From Vreelandella sedimenti (lineage in GTDB: Bacteria > Pseudomonadota > Gammaproteobacteria > Pseudomonadales > Halomonadaceae): DNA of 64,000 nt. The notes beneath the pieces were generated by a model, which made no database searches, was not told the DNA's origin, and saw nothing but the letters and a program-made list of their open reading frames with translations. This document shows, piece by piece, positions 18,329 through 27,478 of the stretch. Position numbers and translations under genes: made by a program. The stretch is from assembly GCF_013416325.1 (NCBI RefSeq), contig NZ_JACCGK010000015.1, positions 75,650 to 139,649 of the forward strand. The letters run 5' to 3'. Each line of letters opens with the position of its first letter. Position 1 is the first letter of the stretch.

Positions 18329-20245
18329 CTACTGGGCACCATTACTAGGCTGTTGTTGAGGTTTTGGCTCATGCTCAGGTGGTGTCCAGATAGGCACATC
18401 CTGCCGCTGCGGCTCCGGCCAATCCTGCTGCATTGCGCTATTCAACGACTCTTCCAGCTTCATAAATAGCTCACTATAGCGAGGGCCGAAAGTATTCCCT
18501 CCCTCAATGTCCTTCCAGGTTGCAAACAATTCATCCTCATGGGCATCTTCGTTCTGTACAAAGGCCCAGGTCATCTGTTTAGCACGCATGGGGTGCACGC
18601 CCATGGCAGTCAGTGCGTGCCCGCCCAGTTCCAACGCTGAATGATAGGTTTCACTGATAACGTCGTCGGCCCCTGCGTCACGTAGTTGATAGCCATGCCC
18701 ACGGTCGAATGCACGGGCTAGCACCCACACTTGTGGGTAGGCATGCTTCACATGCTTAACCATCTGCACCGCACGCTCACGATCGTCTAACGCGATAACC
18801 AATAATCGGGCGTGCTCAATCCCTGCGGTCTCAAGCAAGTCGGAGCGGCTGGCGTCGCCAAAGTAGCTTTTGATGTTAATTTTGCGCAGGTTCTCGATCT
18901 GCTCAATCTCCAGATCCAGCGCCACGATGGGGATATTATTGGCGCGCAGCAAGCGGCAGATTATTTGTCCAAACCGCCCTACCCCCGCAACGATAACCGG
19001 TGCTTGCTCCTCAATAGCATCGGCTTCGCGATCATCGTTTTTAGCGATAAGGTAGCGCGGCAGCACCAGCCGGTCATAGGCAATAAATAGCAACGGCGTT
19101 AAGAACATCGATAGCGCCACCACCAGTGAGAGAATTTGGGAGGTATCAGTAGGAATCACGTTGTTTTGAACGCTGTAGGTCAGCAGCACAAAGCCAAACT
19201 CACCGGCTTGGGCAAGGCTTAAAGTGAATAGCCAGCCGTTGCTACCATGCACTCGAAATAGCAGCGCCAAGCCCAGCAGAATCACACCTTTAACAACGAT
19301 AACCGCCACGCCTAGCGATAGCACCGTGCCCCACTCCGCCGCCAGCACCGAGAAGTTGATGCCCGCTCCCACGGTAATAAAGAACAGCCCCAGTAGTAGT
19401 CCTTTGAAAGGCTCAATATTGGCTTCCAGCTCGTGCTTAAATTCACTGTTGGCGAGCACCACCCCCGCCAGGAAGGCACCCAGTGCGGGAGATAAATTGA
19501 CCACACTCATCAGTGCGGCGATGCCAATCACCAGCATCAGCGCACTAGCGGTAAATACTTCACGCAGGCCAGAGCCAATCACATAGCGAAACAGCAGTGG
19601 CATTAAGTAGTAGCCGCCGGCGATGACACTCACGATGGCACCCACGACCACTAAGGCGTGCGCCCAGCCGGGCAAGTGCGCTACCAGGCTTAAGCTGGCA
19701 TGACCGTCATCACCGCCCGCCCCCATCAACTCAGGCAGCGCCAGAAGCGGGATCAGCGCCAGCATGGGGATCACCGCAATATCCTGAAACAACAGCACCG
19801 AGAAAGCGCTGCGACCACCCTCCGTTTTGGCGAGCCCCTTTTCATTCAGTGTTTGCAGCACAATGGCTGTGGAAGAGAGCGCAAAAATCAGCCCCACCGC
19901 CAGGGCGGTTTGCCACACAAGCCCCAGCCACCAGGCAATAGCGGTGCCAGCAGCGGCGGTTAACACAACCTGAAGCCCACCCAGACCGATCAGCCGAACC
20001 CGCATAGCCCACAACCCTTTGGGGTCAAGCTCCATGCCCACCAAAAACAGCATCATCACCACGCCAAACTCGGCAAAGTGCTGAATGGTGGTGGTCTCCT
20101 GCCCCACCAGTCCAAGGATTGGCCCTATCACTACCCCGGCGACCAAGTAACCCAGTACCGACCCCAGACCAAAACGCTTGGCAAGAGGTACGGCGATCAC
20201 CGCAGCAACAAGATAAATAAAGGCTTGAATGAAATAACTGGTCAT
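18329..20245 (-). CDS. Monovalent cation:proton antiporter, Kef (CPA2) type
   Basis: 638 residues. Residues 1-380 form about twelve membrane helices with GYLVAGVVIGP, FLVGMELDP and LSSTAIVLQTLNE, typical of KefB/KefC. Residues about 400-520 are a TrkA-N/RCK nucleotide-binding domain (VIVAGVGRFGQIICRLL). The hydrophilic C-terminus ends in a Pro/Gln-rich stretch. It probably exports K+ in exchange for H+ under electrophile or osmotic stress. KefB/KefC are gated by glutathione and its adducts; I cannot tell whether this paralogue is. Divergent from trpR with 97 bases between. Confidence 0.88.
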   Translation of the reverse strand: MTSYFIQAFIYLVAAVIAVPLAKRFGLGSVLGYLVAGVVIGPILGLVGQETTTIQHFAEFGVVMMLFLVGMELDPKGLWAMRVRLIGLGGLQVVLTAAAGTAIAWWLGLVWQTALAVGLIFALSSTAIVLQTLNEKGLAKTEGGRSAFSVLLFQDIAVIPMLALIPLLALPELMGAGGDDGHASLSLVAHLPGWAHALVVVGAIVSVIAGGYYLMPLLFRYVIGSGLREVFTASALMLVIGIAALMSVVNLSPALGAFLAGVVLANSEFKHELEANIEPFKGLLLGLFFITVGAGINFSVLAAEWGTVLSLGVAVIVVKGVILLGLALLFRVHGSNGWLFTLSLAQAGEFGFVLLTYSVQNNVIPTDTSQILSLVVALSMFLTPLLFIAYDRLVLPRYLIAKNDDREADAIEEQAPVIVAGVGRFGQIICRLLRANNIPIVALDLEIEQIENLRKINIKSYFGDASRSDLLETAGIEHARLLVIALDDRERAVQMVKHVKHAYPQVWVLARAFDRGHGYQLRDAGADDVISETYHSALELGGHALTAMGVHPMRAKQMTWAFVQNEDAHEDELFATWKDIEGGNTFGPRYSELFMKLEESLNSAMQQDWPEPQRQDVPIWTPPEHEPKPQQQPSNGAQ

Positions 20246-20299
20246 CGGGGCTCCTTAAATTGACAGGCGCTACTTGACTTCCCAGAGCATTCAGGTAGC

Positions 20300-20317
20300 G
20301 TACTAGTACGTTAGTAC
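20300..20317. promoter_or_regulatory. TrpR operator
   Basis: GTACTAGTACGTTAGTAC agrees at 14 of 18 positions with the symmetrical TrpR operator GTACTAGTTAACTAGTAC; both CTAG/TTAG half-site cores and the outer GTAC arms are kept and only the centre differs. It lies 26 bases before trpR, so the repressor probably controls its own gene and the trpE and trpG genes that follow without a gap. Confidence 0.8.
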
Positions 20318-20342
20318 ATCACTAATTACTCGGTAGCAAACT

Positions 20343-20621
20343 ATGCCTTCAAACGGTCACTATCAGGCTGAGCTAATCGACCACCTACTCTCCATTAATT
20401 CACCTGAAGCAATGGATCGAGCGCTGGCGAGCCTGCTAACGCCTGCAGAGTACCAAGAAATCAGTAAACGCCTACAAATTTTTAAGCTGCTGCGTGAAGG
20501 CGTGCCCCACCGCAAAATTGCCGAAACCCTCGGCGTGGGCATCGCTACGGTTTCACGGGGTTCCCGCGCACTTACCACGTTACCCTCTTCAAGCCCTTCT
20601 TCACGGAATGATGCATCATGA
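20343..20621 (+). CDS. trpR: Trp operon repressor
   Basis: 92 residues of the all-helical TrpR family. LTPAEYQEISKRLQIFKLLREG is the core, and HRKIAETLGVGIATVSRGSRAL is the helix-turn-helix that reads CTAG half-sites when L-tryptophan is bound. The usual TrpR length is about 100. Its stop overlaps trpE by ATGA (20618-20621), so repressor and enzyme are made together. A matching operator lies just upstream at 20300-20317. Confidence 0.93.
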   Translation: MPSNGHYQAELIDHLLSINSPEAMDRALASLLTPAEYQEISKRLQIFKLLREGVPHRKIAETLGVGIATVSRGSRALTTLPSSSPSSRNDAS

Positions 20622-22039
20622 CCACTGCCAATACACATGCCTCATCAGACCCGCAGCCTTTTACGCTGCCACGCAAACCTCACTATGTGACCTTGGCAGC
20701 GGACTGCGACTTCTTTGCCCTGTTTCAGAAGATCGAACGTCGGTTTGATACCTGCTACATGCTGGAGTCATTGGGCGAAGATAGCCATATGGCGCGCCAC
20801 TCGATTATCGGGTTCGACCCCGAGTACACGCTCTATGCCAACGGCAACACGCTGACCATTGAAGAGCGTGACGGCAATGCCAACCACTACCCTAGCGACA
20901 ACCCCTACGAACTGCTGCGTAGCCTGATCCCGCAGAATATTATTTCCCGCAAGTACGCCGGTGGGTTAAGCGGCTATCTCGGTTACGATGCCATGCAATA
21001 CTTCGAGCCCTCGCTTACGTTAAAAGCCAGCGATGATTTCGACACTTTCCGTTTCGGACTTTACAAAGATGGCCTGATCCTCGACAAGATGACCGGGGAA
21101 GTCACCTACTTCTACTACGACAATAGCCGCTACGAATTTCTGCAGACGCTAATTGATGCAGACGATGAACCAGCAGGCCCGCTGAAAATCACCGCCTTAG
21201 GCGACACCATGAGCCAGGCAGAACACGCTGAGGCAGTGGCCAAGGTGAAGCAGGATATTATCGACGGTAAGGTGTTCCAGTGCGAAGTTGGCTTTAAAAA
21301 ACGCTTTAGTATTGAAGGCGACGCCCTGGCGCTATATGACCAGTTGCGCACCATCAACCCGTCGCCGCAAATGTACTATGTCAAATTCGGCAAGCAGAAG
21401 CTGATCGGCGCAAGCCCGGAGCTTTTGTTCCGGCTTCGCCAGGGCGAGATGGAAACCTTCCCACTGGCGGGTACCACCACCCGGGGTCAAACGCCCCAAG
21501 AAGATACCCAGCTCGCCCGCGCGCTGCTTAACGATCCCAAAGAGATCGCCGAGCACAATATGATCGTGGATCTACACCGCAACGATATTGGCCGGGTGGC
21601 GCAATTTGGCACGGTGAAAGTGCGCAGCCTGATGGATATCAAGCGCTTTAGCCACGTGCAGCACATCTCCAGCGAGATCGTCGGCATCATCGCCGAAGGT
21701 GAAGATATGTTTACCGCGCTGGCCAGCAACTTCCCCGCGGGCACCCTCACCGGCGCACCCAAAATCGAGGCGATGAAAATCATCGATGATCTGGAAACCG
21801 ACGGGCGCGGCCCCTACGGAGGCGCAGTGGGTCAGTTCTCGTTCAACGGCGACTGCACCTTTGCGATTCCCATTCGTACCGTGTTTGTGAATGGTGAGCA
21901 TGCCTACGTGCAAACCTGCGGTGGCAATGTATTTGATAGCAATGCCGACGATGAGTATGAGGAGATCCGCCGCAAGTTTGCCGGTACTCGCAAAGCCCTT
22001 ACCCCCTTTATGGAGACGGACATGGAGAGCCCAGCATGA
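20618..22039 (+). CDS. trpE: Anthranilate synthase component I
   Basis: Makes anthranilate from chorismate with ammonia delivered by TrpG; first committed step of tryptophan synthesis. 473 residues, on the short side for a proteobacterial TrpE (often near 500). The N-terminal domain has YMLESLG, matching the LLES tryptophan-feedback motif in part. The C-terminal chorismate-binding domain has GASPELL, PLAGTTTRG, DLHRNDIGRV, FPAGTLTGAPK and GPYGGAVG. PabB is less likely because of the LES motif, and TrpR control supports TrpE. Overlaps trpR by four bases and trpG by four. Confidence 0.9.
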   Translation: MTTANTHASSDPQPFTLPRKPHYVTLAADCDFFALFQKIERRFDTCYMLESLGEDSHMARHSIIGFDPEYTLYANGNTLTIEERDGNANHYPSDNPYELLRSLIPQNIISRKYAGGLSGYLGYDAMQYFEPSLTLKASDDFDTFRFGLYKDGLILDKMTGEVTYFYYDNSRYEFLQTLIDADDEPAGPLKITALGDTMSQAEHAEAVAKVKQDIIDGKVFQCEVGFKKRFSIEGDALALYDQLRTINPSPQMYYVKFGKQKLIGASPELLFRLRQGEMETFPLAGTTTRGQTPQEDTQLARALLNDPKEIAEHNMIVDLHRNDIGRVAQFGTVKVRSLMDIKRFSHVQHISSEIVGIIAEGEDMFTALASNFPAGTLTGAPKIEAMKIIDDLETDGRGPYGGAVGQFSFNGDCTFAIPIRTVFVNGEHAYVQTCGGNVFDSNADDEYEEIRRKFAGTRKALTPFMETDMESPA

Positions 22040-22716
22040 AGGTACTTATCATCGATAATTACGACTCCTTCACCTATAACCTCTACCAGTTTATTGGTGA
22101 GATTCTAACCACAGAGAAGAATCGCGGCGGGCTGGCCAATTTTGAGATTATCGTTAAGCGCAACAATCAGATCGATTTCAACGCCATCGAAGCCATGGCC
22201 CCGGATCGTATTATCATCTCCCCCGGCCCCGGCTCGCCGGATGACCCGCGCTACTTTGGTGTGTGCGCTGAAGTGATTGAGAAACTGGGCAAGACCACCC
22301 CGCTGCTGGGAGTGTGCCTGGGCATGCAGGGCATTGTGCATGTATTTGGCGGCAAGGTGGTGAAAGCGCCGCTGCCGATGCATGGCAAGATCAGCCCGAT
22401 CAGCCACAATAACGCATCGGTGTTTAACGGCGTGCCCGACCAGCTTGAGGTGATGCGCTACCACTCACTAATTGCCGATGCGACCACCCTGCCCGAGTGC
22501 CTGGAAGTGACCGCCACCGTGGGCGCACTTGAAGCGGATAGCTTTGAGCAGCGCAGCCGCTGGCAGGCATTGGGTGAATTCGAACTGATGGGCATTAAAC
22601 ATCGGGAGTACCCGATTCACGGCATCCAGTTCCACCCGGAATCGTTTGCCACCGAGGGCGGTAAAGAGCTGATCGCTAATTTTCTTTTCGCGCCCGGCAA
22701 CCACGACAGAGCGTAG
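22036..22716 (+). CDS. trpG: Anthranilate synthase component II (glutamine amidotransferase)
   Basis: 226-residue class I glutamine amidotransferase giving ammonia to TrpE. IDNYDSFTYNLYQF at the start, ISPGPGSPDD, the nucleophile elbow GVCLGMQG with the catalytic Cys, MRYHSL, and the His-Glu pair in HGIQFHPESFATEGG. It is about 30 residues longer than usual TrpG; the extra part lies at about 25-33 and 165-185. Its start overlaps the trpE stop (ATGA). trpD and trpC do not follow, so the rest of the pathway must be elsewhere. Confidence 0.92.
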   Translation: MKVLIIDNYDSFTYNLYQFIGEILTTEKNRGGLANFEIIVKRNNQIDFNAIEAMAPDRIIISPGPGSPDDPRYFGVCAEVIEKLGKTTPLLGVCLGMQGIVHVFGGKVVKAPLPMHGKISPISHNNASVFNGVPDQLEVMRYHSLIADATTLPECLEVTATVGALEADSFEQRSRWQALGEFELMGIKHREYPIHGIQFHPESFATEGGKELIANFLFAPGNHDRA

Positions 22717-22728
22717 GTACCAAGCATA

Positions 22729-22779
22729 GGGTGGCTAAACGGGTGGCTAAATGAGACTCAATGAAACAGTTAGCCACCC
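22729..22779. repeat. Tandem and inverted 10-11 base repeats between convergent genes
   Basis: GGGTGGCTAAA occurs at 22729-22739 and again at 22741-22751; the inverted form TTAGCCACCC is at 22770-22779. Either direct copy can pair with the inverted copy to make a long-loop stem. It lies between the ends of trpG and the convergent DUF1294 gene and overlaps the latter's last codons. A two-state terminator is possible, but no clear T tract follows. Confidence 0.5.
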
Positions 22780-23022
22780 TGCACAGACCAGATTCACGAC
22801 AACCGTCAGCCAGAACGTAACTTGAAAGGCGGTTTTCTGGGTTTTATGCCGCAGCCGCTGTTGGGCCAGTAGCGCACCTGGCCAACCACCCACTACCCCA
22901 AGCAGATGTAGCGACTTCTCACTCACCCGACGGCGGTTTTTAATAGCTGCCTTTTTGTCGATAGCATAAGTGATATAAGCGATAACGCTCACTACAGCGT
23001 AAAAGGCGACGATTGGGATCAC
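22747..23022 (-). CDS. DUF1294 family small membrane protein
   Basis: 91 residues. An N-terminal membrane helix (IVAFYAVVSVIAYITYAIDK), then the family signature DKKAAIKNRRRVSEKSLHLLGVVGGWPGALLAQQRLRHKT, then a second helix (FWLTVVVNLVCAGWLTVSL). The KxxA, GGWPGA and RHKT motifs are the hallmark of DUF1294, sometimes fused to cold-shock domains elsewhere; here it stands alone. Function unknown. 27 bases downstream of rluF on the same strand. Confidence 0.85.
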   Translation of the reverse strand: MIPIVAFYAVVSVIAYITYAIDKKAAIKNRRRVSEKSLHLLGVVGGWPGALLAQQRLRHKTQKTAFQVTFWLTVVVNLVCAGWLTVSLSLI

Positions 23023-23049
23023 AGTGAAGACTCTTGAATGATGGGGGAG

Positions 23050-24129
23050 TTACTTGCGCCGCTGAGAAGGCTTTCCACCCGCCGCTGGCTTACCACGGCC
23101 TTTACCAACGGGCTTACCTTTAGCACCAGACTTGCTTTTAGCTCCGGGCTTGCCGAGGGCTTTTCCGCCCTTGGGGTGCGGCTTACCTGGCGCACTGCCT
23201 TTCGGGCCGGTGCCTGTTTTTCCACTGACTTTTCCGCTGGCGGCTTTTTTACCCTTGACGGGTGGTTTAGCCCCGGCCGCTTTGGCACCAGCCGCCTTCG
23301 CGCCTGCTTTGGCCGGGCGCCCTTTCGCGGAAGGCGGTTTTGCCTTTCCTGCGCCTGAGCTGTAGTTGGGCCTTTCCGGCTTAGCTTTACTTTTCTTCTC
23401 TGGTGCAGCCTCTGAGCTTTCGGTCAACGCGATAATGGTTTCGATCTCTTTAGGAGTGAGATCGCGCCAGTCGCCCAGGGCCAAGCCTTTTAGCGGCACA
23501 TTCATAATGCGCGTGCGAATCAGTTGGGTAACCTCGTAGCCGAAGTATTCACACATACGGCGAATTTGCCGATTGAGCCCCTGCACCAAGGTAATGGTGA
23601 ATACAAAGGTGGACTCTTTTTGTACCTTGCAGCGCTTGGTCACCTTGCCAAGAATCGGCACGCCGCTCTGCATGCCGTCAATAAACTCGTCGGTGATCGG
23701 CTTGTTCACCGTCACCTGGTACTCTTTTTCGTGGTTGTTATTGGCGCGCAGAATCTTATTAACCAAATCGCCGTTATTGGTTAAAAAAATCAGCCCTTGG
23801 GAGTCTTTATCGAGCCGCCCAATGGGAAAAATGCGCACGCCATGCTTCACAAACTCAACGATATTGTCTTTTTCGCTGGATTCAGTGGTGCTGACAATGC
23901 CCACCGGTTTGTTCAGCGCGATCAGCACCAGATCCTCCTCTTCCTGAGGCTCGATCTCCTGACCGTTAACTTTAACCAAGTCACCCGCCACCACTTGATC
24001 ACCGGTGGTCGCGCGGCGACCGTTAATCCATACGTTGCCCTGCTCCACAAAGCGGTCGGCTTCACGGCGAGAGCACATCCCGCTCTCGCTAATATATTTA
24101 TTGATACGGGTAGTTTTTCGAAACGACAT
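23050..24129 (-). CDS. rluF: 23S rRNA pseudouridine synthase RluF
   Basis: Isomerises uridine to pseudouridine in 23S rRNA (E. coli U2604; may also modify tRNA-Tyr). Residues about 8-65 are an S4 RNA-binding domain ([20 protein letters not shown]). Residues about 70-235 are the RsuA/RluF catalytic domain with [17 protein letters not shown], containing the catalytic Asp, and [16 protein letters not shown]. The last ~115 residues are an unstructured Lys/Gly/Pro/Ala tail with [10 protein letters not shown] repeats, longer than in E. coli RluF (about 290 residues in all); it probably adds non-specific RNA affinity. Confidence 0.92.
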   Translation of the reverse strand: MSFRKTTRINKYISESGMCSRREADRFVEQGNVWINGRRATTGDQVVAGDLVKVNGQEIEPQEEEDLVLIALNKPVGIVSTTESSEKDNIVEFVKHGVRIFPIGRLDKDSQGLIFLTNNGDLVNKILRANNNHEKEYQVTVNKPITDEFIDGMQSGVPILGKVTKRCKVQKESTFVFTITLVQGLNRQIRRMCEYFGYEVTQLIRTRIMNVPLKGLALGDWRDLTPKEIETIIALTESSEAAPEKKSKAKPERPNYSSGAGKAKPPSAKGRPAKAGAKAAGAKAAGAKPPVKGKKAASGKVSGKTGTGPKGSAPGKPHPKGGKALGKPGAKSKSGAKGKPVGKGRGKPAAGGKPSQRRK

Positions 24130-24165
24130 AAAACGCCATGTGGCTATAAGAGGATAAGCAAACAG

Positions 24166-24711
24166 TTAAAAAGAGGAGCCGGGCTCCTTTAAGAAGGCCA
24201 ACTCCTCGTCGGCAGAGGCCCGCCCCAACAGTGCGTTGCGGTGCGGGTAGCGCCCAAAGCGATCAATAATCGCCTTGTGGCGCACTTCAAAGTCGTAGTT
24301 ATTCTCTAACCCCGGCTGGTCAAATAGCTGCATCGCCACTTCATGAATGACCGCGGATTCGCTATGCATATAGGGCATATACAGAAACGCCCGTTGTGCA
24401 CTGGTCAGCTCTGCATCTGACCCAGCAGCTACAGCCTCTTGCGCTAGCGCCAGCGCTAAGGGATCAGTGGCAAAAGCACGGGCGTCATCGCGATAGATAT
24501 TACGCGAGAACTGATCCAGCACAATGATCTCCGCAAGCCGCCCTTGCGGCGTTTGACGCCATGCGTAACATTCACACCGCGCGGTTTGGGCATGCAGTGC
24601 ACCAAACCGCTGCGAGATTGTACGATCCAACTCAGTGTCTTTTTTAAACCACTGAGCAGGCGTCAACTCCTCAAACCAAAAGTCGAGTACCGCTTGAGCA
24701 TCTGAGGACAT
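24166..24711 (-). CDS. DUF924 family protein
   Basis: 181 residues, all-helical. The N-terminal VLDFWFEELTPAQWFKKD and the centre LAEIIVLDQFSRNIYRDDARAFATDPLALALAQ are the DUF924 signature; FLYMPYMHSES and RHKAIIDRFGRYPHRNALLGR complete it. Fold related to tetratricopeptide proteins; biochemical role unknown. It lies 36 bases upstream of rluF on the same strand. Confidence 0.9.
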   Translation of the reverse strand: MSSDAQAVLDFWFEELTPAQWFKKDTELDRTISQRFGALHAQTARCECYAWRQTPQGRLAEIIVLDQFSRNIYRDDARAFATDPLALALAQEAVAAGSDAELTSAQRAFLYMPYMHSESAVIHEVAMQLFDQPGLENNYDFEVRHKAIIDRFGRYPHRNALLGRASADEELAFLKEPGSSF

Positions 24712-24791
24712 TGACGCCTCTCTGTAGTAGTAGAACGTTGTAGTAGAACGTTACGGTTAAAAATCACGGTAAAGAAACGTGTCAAAACAGC

Positions 24792-27446
24792 CTAGCCGGT
24801 GTTGCGAAGACCTGCCGCTATGCCCGCCATAGTGACCATCAACGCTCGAGAAAGGTCGGCGCTGATCGCCCCATCGGCGTCGCGATTACGCTGCAGTAAC
24901 TCCGCCTGCAAACCGTGCAGCGGATCGATGTAGGGGTTGCGAACATCGATCGCCTGGCGAATAAGCGGCGTATTTTCCAATAGCTTCTCTTGCTGAAGAA
25001 TATCCAGCACTGCTTCTTCCAACGACGCGAAGCGCTGGCGTAACTTTTTACCCAACGCCTTCAGCGAGGGCTCGTCGACCAAGCGGTGCTCATAATAAGC
25101 GGCAATGGCTACATCGGCTTTGGCCAGCAGCATCTCCAGCATGTCAAGATAGGTGCCAAAGAAAGGCCACTCGTTGCGCATCTCCTGCAGCACATCGCGT
25201 CCACCGGGCTGCTCTAAGCGCCGCGCAAAAGCTTCGCCGCTGCCCAGCCACGCGGGTAGCATCAGGCGAATCTGCGTCCAGGCGAAAATCCATGGAATGG
25301 CGCGCAGGGTTTCGACCCCGCCATCCTGGCGGCGCTTGGTGGGGCGTGAGCCCAACGGCAGCCTACCCAAGGCGCCTTCCGGTGTGACCGCGCGGAAATA
25401 GGGCACAAAGTCCGGGTCTTCACGCACGACGCCCACATAGGCACCATGCGCTACCTTGGCGAGCTGATCCATCTCTTCACGCCAGTGTGGTTCCGGTGCA
25501 CGCGGTGGCAATAGCGTGGCTTCCAGCACTGCACAGGCATAAATCTCCATGGAGCGCAGGGCAATATCGGGTTGGCCAAACTTGAAGCGAATCATCTCGC
25601 CCTGCTCGGTCACCCGCAGACTGCCGTTTACCGAGCCTGGAGGCTGAGAGAGTATAGCCGCATGGGCCGGGCCGCCGCCACGGCCAACGGTGCCACCGCG
25701 GCCGTGGAACAGGGTTAAATCGACGCCGTGCCGGTTACACACATTCACCAGCGACTCCTGAGCGCGGTACTGTGCCCAGGCAGCGGCCAACTGGCCGGCA
25801 TCTTTTGCCGAATCAGAGTAGCCAATCATGACCTCCTGACGGTCATCGATCAGCGAACGGTAGCCCGGTATCGCGAGCAGTTGATCCACTACATCGCCTG
25901 CGTGATCCAGGTCGTTAAGGGTTTCAAACAGCGGCGCAATAGGCAGCGTTACCTGCCCTCCTACCTCTTTCATCAGCAGCGCCACGGTGAGCACGTCCGA
26001 GGGCTCAGCGGCCATGGAAATGATATAAGTCCCCAGCGCTTCGGAATGCTCCTGTGCTATGACTTTGAAGGTATCCAGCACTTCGCGGGACTCGGCGGAG
26101 CACTCCCAGCGGCGCGGAATCAGCGGGCGACGTGAGGCCAGCTCCTCAAGCAGAAATTCCTGACGTTTGACTTCGTCCCACTCATGGTAGTGACCCAGGC
26201 CAAGGGAGCTTGTTAGCTCTTCAATGACCTGGGCATGGCGACTGGCTTCCTGACGTAGGTCAAGCTTGGTCAGCGTAACGCCAAACACCGCTACTCGACG
26301 CAGCGTATCCAGCAACGCGCCATTGGCGATGGTGTCGAGGCCCACATCACACAACGAACGGTAGCAGGCGAGCAGTGGTGAATAGAGCTGATCGCGGGTT
26401 TCGATAATCGGCCCGCCGTCGTAGTTGCGCCCTTCCAGTTCGGCCTTGGCCCAATCCCGGGTCGACTCCATCTTCGCAAGCAACCGCTTCAGCACTTCGC
26501 GGTAAGGCTCAGCGACATCGCCCGCTTCGGCTTTAAGTGCACTATTGGCCTTCCACATGGAGAGCTCGGTTTTGAGCTGTTCAAGATCGCGCAAATAGAG
26601 GTCGGCGGCCATCCAGCGGCCAAGCAGCAACACTTCACGGGTCACTCGGGCGGTCACGTTGGGGTTGCCGTCGCGGTCGCCGCCCATCCAGGAGGCGTAG
26701 CGTATCGGCGCGGCGTCCAGGGGCAGGCGTTCACCAGCGGTATCCAGCAGCAGGTTATCCAAATCTCTATGGAAATCTGGCACCGCCTGCCACAGCGAAT
26801 TTTCAATCACCGCAAAGCCCCACTTGGCTTCGTCCACCGGGGTGGGCCGCTCGTGGCGAATCTCGTCGGTGTGCCACGCCTGGCTAATCAGTTCTTCCAG
26901 GCGCCCCTGAGCGCGGGTACCACGCTCCGGGTAATCCTCGGAGCTCTCAATGGCGGTTAAGCACTCATCGATGGCATCGTATTTTTGGATCAAGGTGCGG
27001 CGGATAACTTCGGTTGGGTGCGCGGTTAGCACTAGCTCAACGCGCATATTGGCGAGGGTCTCGACCAGTTTACGCGGTGAGTTGCCCGCCTGCTCGGCAC
27101 GCTCAAGCAGTTCCCCCAGTACCGGCTGGGAGCCGGGCTTGTAGTCCTCGACCCGGCGAAAGCGCGCCCGATAGTGCTGTTCGGCAATGTTCGCGAGGTT
27201 TAAGAACTGGTTAAATGCCCGGGTGACCGGCAGCAGATCCTGCTCGGGCAGCTCACGCAGGTACTCGATCAATTCGCGCTGCTGCAGTGAATCACCCTGG
27301 CGCCCGCGCTTGGCGTGGGCGCGAATAGTTTCAATTTTATCGACAAATGCTTGGCCCAAATCGTCGGCAATGGTTCGCCCCAGGCTGTCGCCCAGAATAC
27401 GCACATTATCGCGCAGAGATTCGTGTAGGTCGTGACTCATTGGCAT
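24792..27446 (-). CDS. ppc: Phosphoenolpyruvate carboxylase
   Basis: Carboxylates PEP to oxaloacetate, refilling the citrate cycle. 884 residues, normal for a bacterial enzyme. VLTAHPTEVIRRT carries the first catalytic His, MGGDRDGNPNVT and GYSDSAKDAGQLAA follow, and FHGRGGTVGRGGGPAHAAI is the glycine-rich catalytic loop. It ends RNTG; the terminal Asn-Thr-Gly is the usual inhibitor-binding end. It is monocistronic as far as the spacing shows, 32 bases after mazG. Confidence 0.97.
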   Translation of the reverse strand: MPMSHDLHESLRDNVRILGDSLGRTIADDLGQAFVDKIETIRAHAKRGRQGDSLQQRELIEYLRELPEQDLLPVTRAFNQFLNLANIAEQHYRARFRRVEDYKPGSQPVLGELLERAEQAGNSPRKLVETLANMRVELVLTAHPTEVIRRTLIQKYDAIDECLTAIESSEDYPERGTRAQGRLEELISQAWHTDEIRHERPTPVDEAKWGFAVIENSLWQAVPDFHRDLDNLLLDTAGERLPLDAAPIRYASWMGGDRDGNPNVTARVTREVLLLGRWMAADLYLRDLEQLKTELSMWKANSALKAEAGDVAEPYREVLKRLLAKMESTRDWAKAELEGRNYDGGPIIETRDQLYSPLLACYRSLCDVGLDTIANGALLDTLRRVAVFGVTLTKLDLRQEASRHAQVIEELTSSLGLGHYHEWDEVKRQEFLLEELASRRPLIPRRWECSAESREVLDTFKVIAQEHSEALGTYIISMAAEPSDVLTVALLMKEVGGQVTLPIAPLFETLNDLDHAGDVVDQLLAIPGYRSLIDDRQEVMIGYSDSAKDAGQLAAAWAQYRAQESLVNVCNRHGVDLTLFHGRGGTVGRGGGPAHAAILSQPPGSVNGSLRVTEQGEMIRFKFGQPDIALRSMEIYACAVLEATLLPPRAPEPHWREEMDQLAKVAHGAYVGVVREDPDFVPYFRAVTPEGALGRLPLGSRPTKRRQDGGVETLRAIPWIFAWTQIRLMLPAWLGSGEAFARRLEQPGGRDVLQEMRNEWPFFGTYLDMLEMLLAKADVAIAAYYEHRLVDEPSLKALGKKLRQRFASLEEAVLDILQQEKLLENTPLIRQAIDVRNPYIDPLHGLQAELLQRNRDADGAISADLSRALMVTMAGIAAGLRNTG

Positions 27447-27478
27447 GGCCTCCTTGCAGGGGTCGCGTAATTATTAGA

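Noticed and set aside
20618..22716. pabB-pabA rather than trpE-trpG
   Set aside because: The TrpE partial LLES motif, co-transcription with trpR and a TrpR operator point to tryptophan synthesis.
23130..23330. Repetitive DNA in the rluF tail as a CRISPR or satellite array
   Set aside because: The repeats encode a Lys/Gly/Ala-rich tail in frame, are short and irregular and have no spacers.
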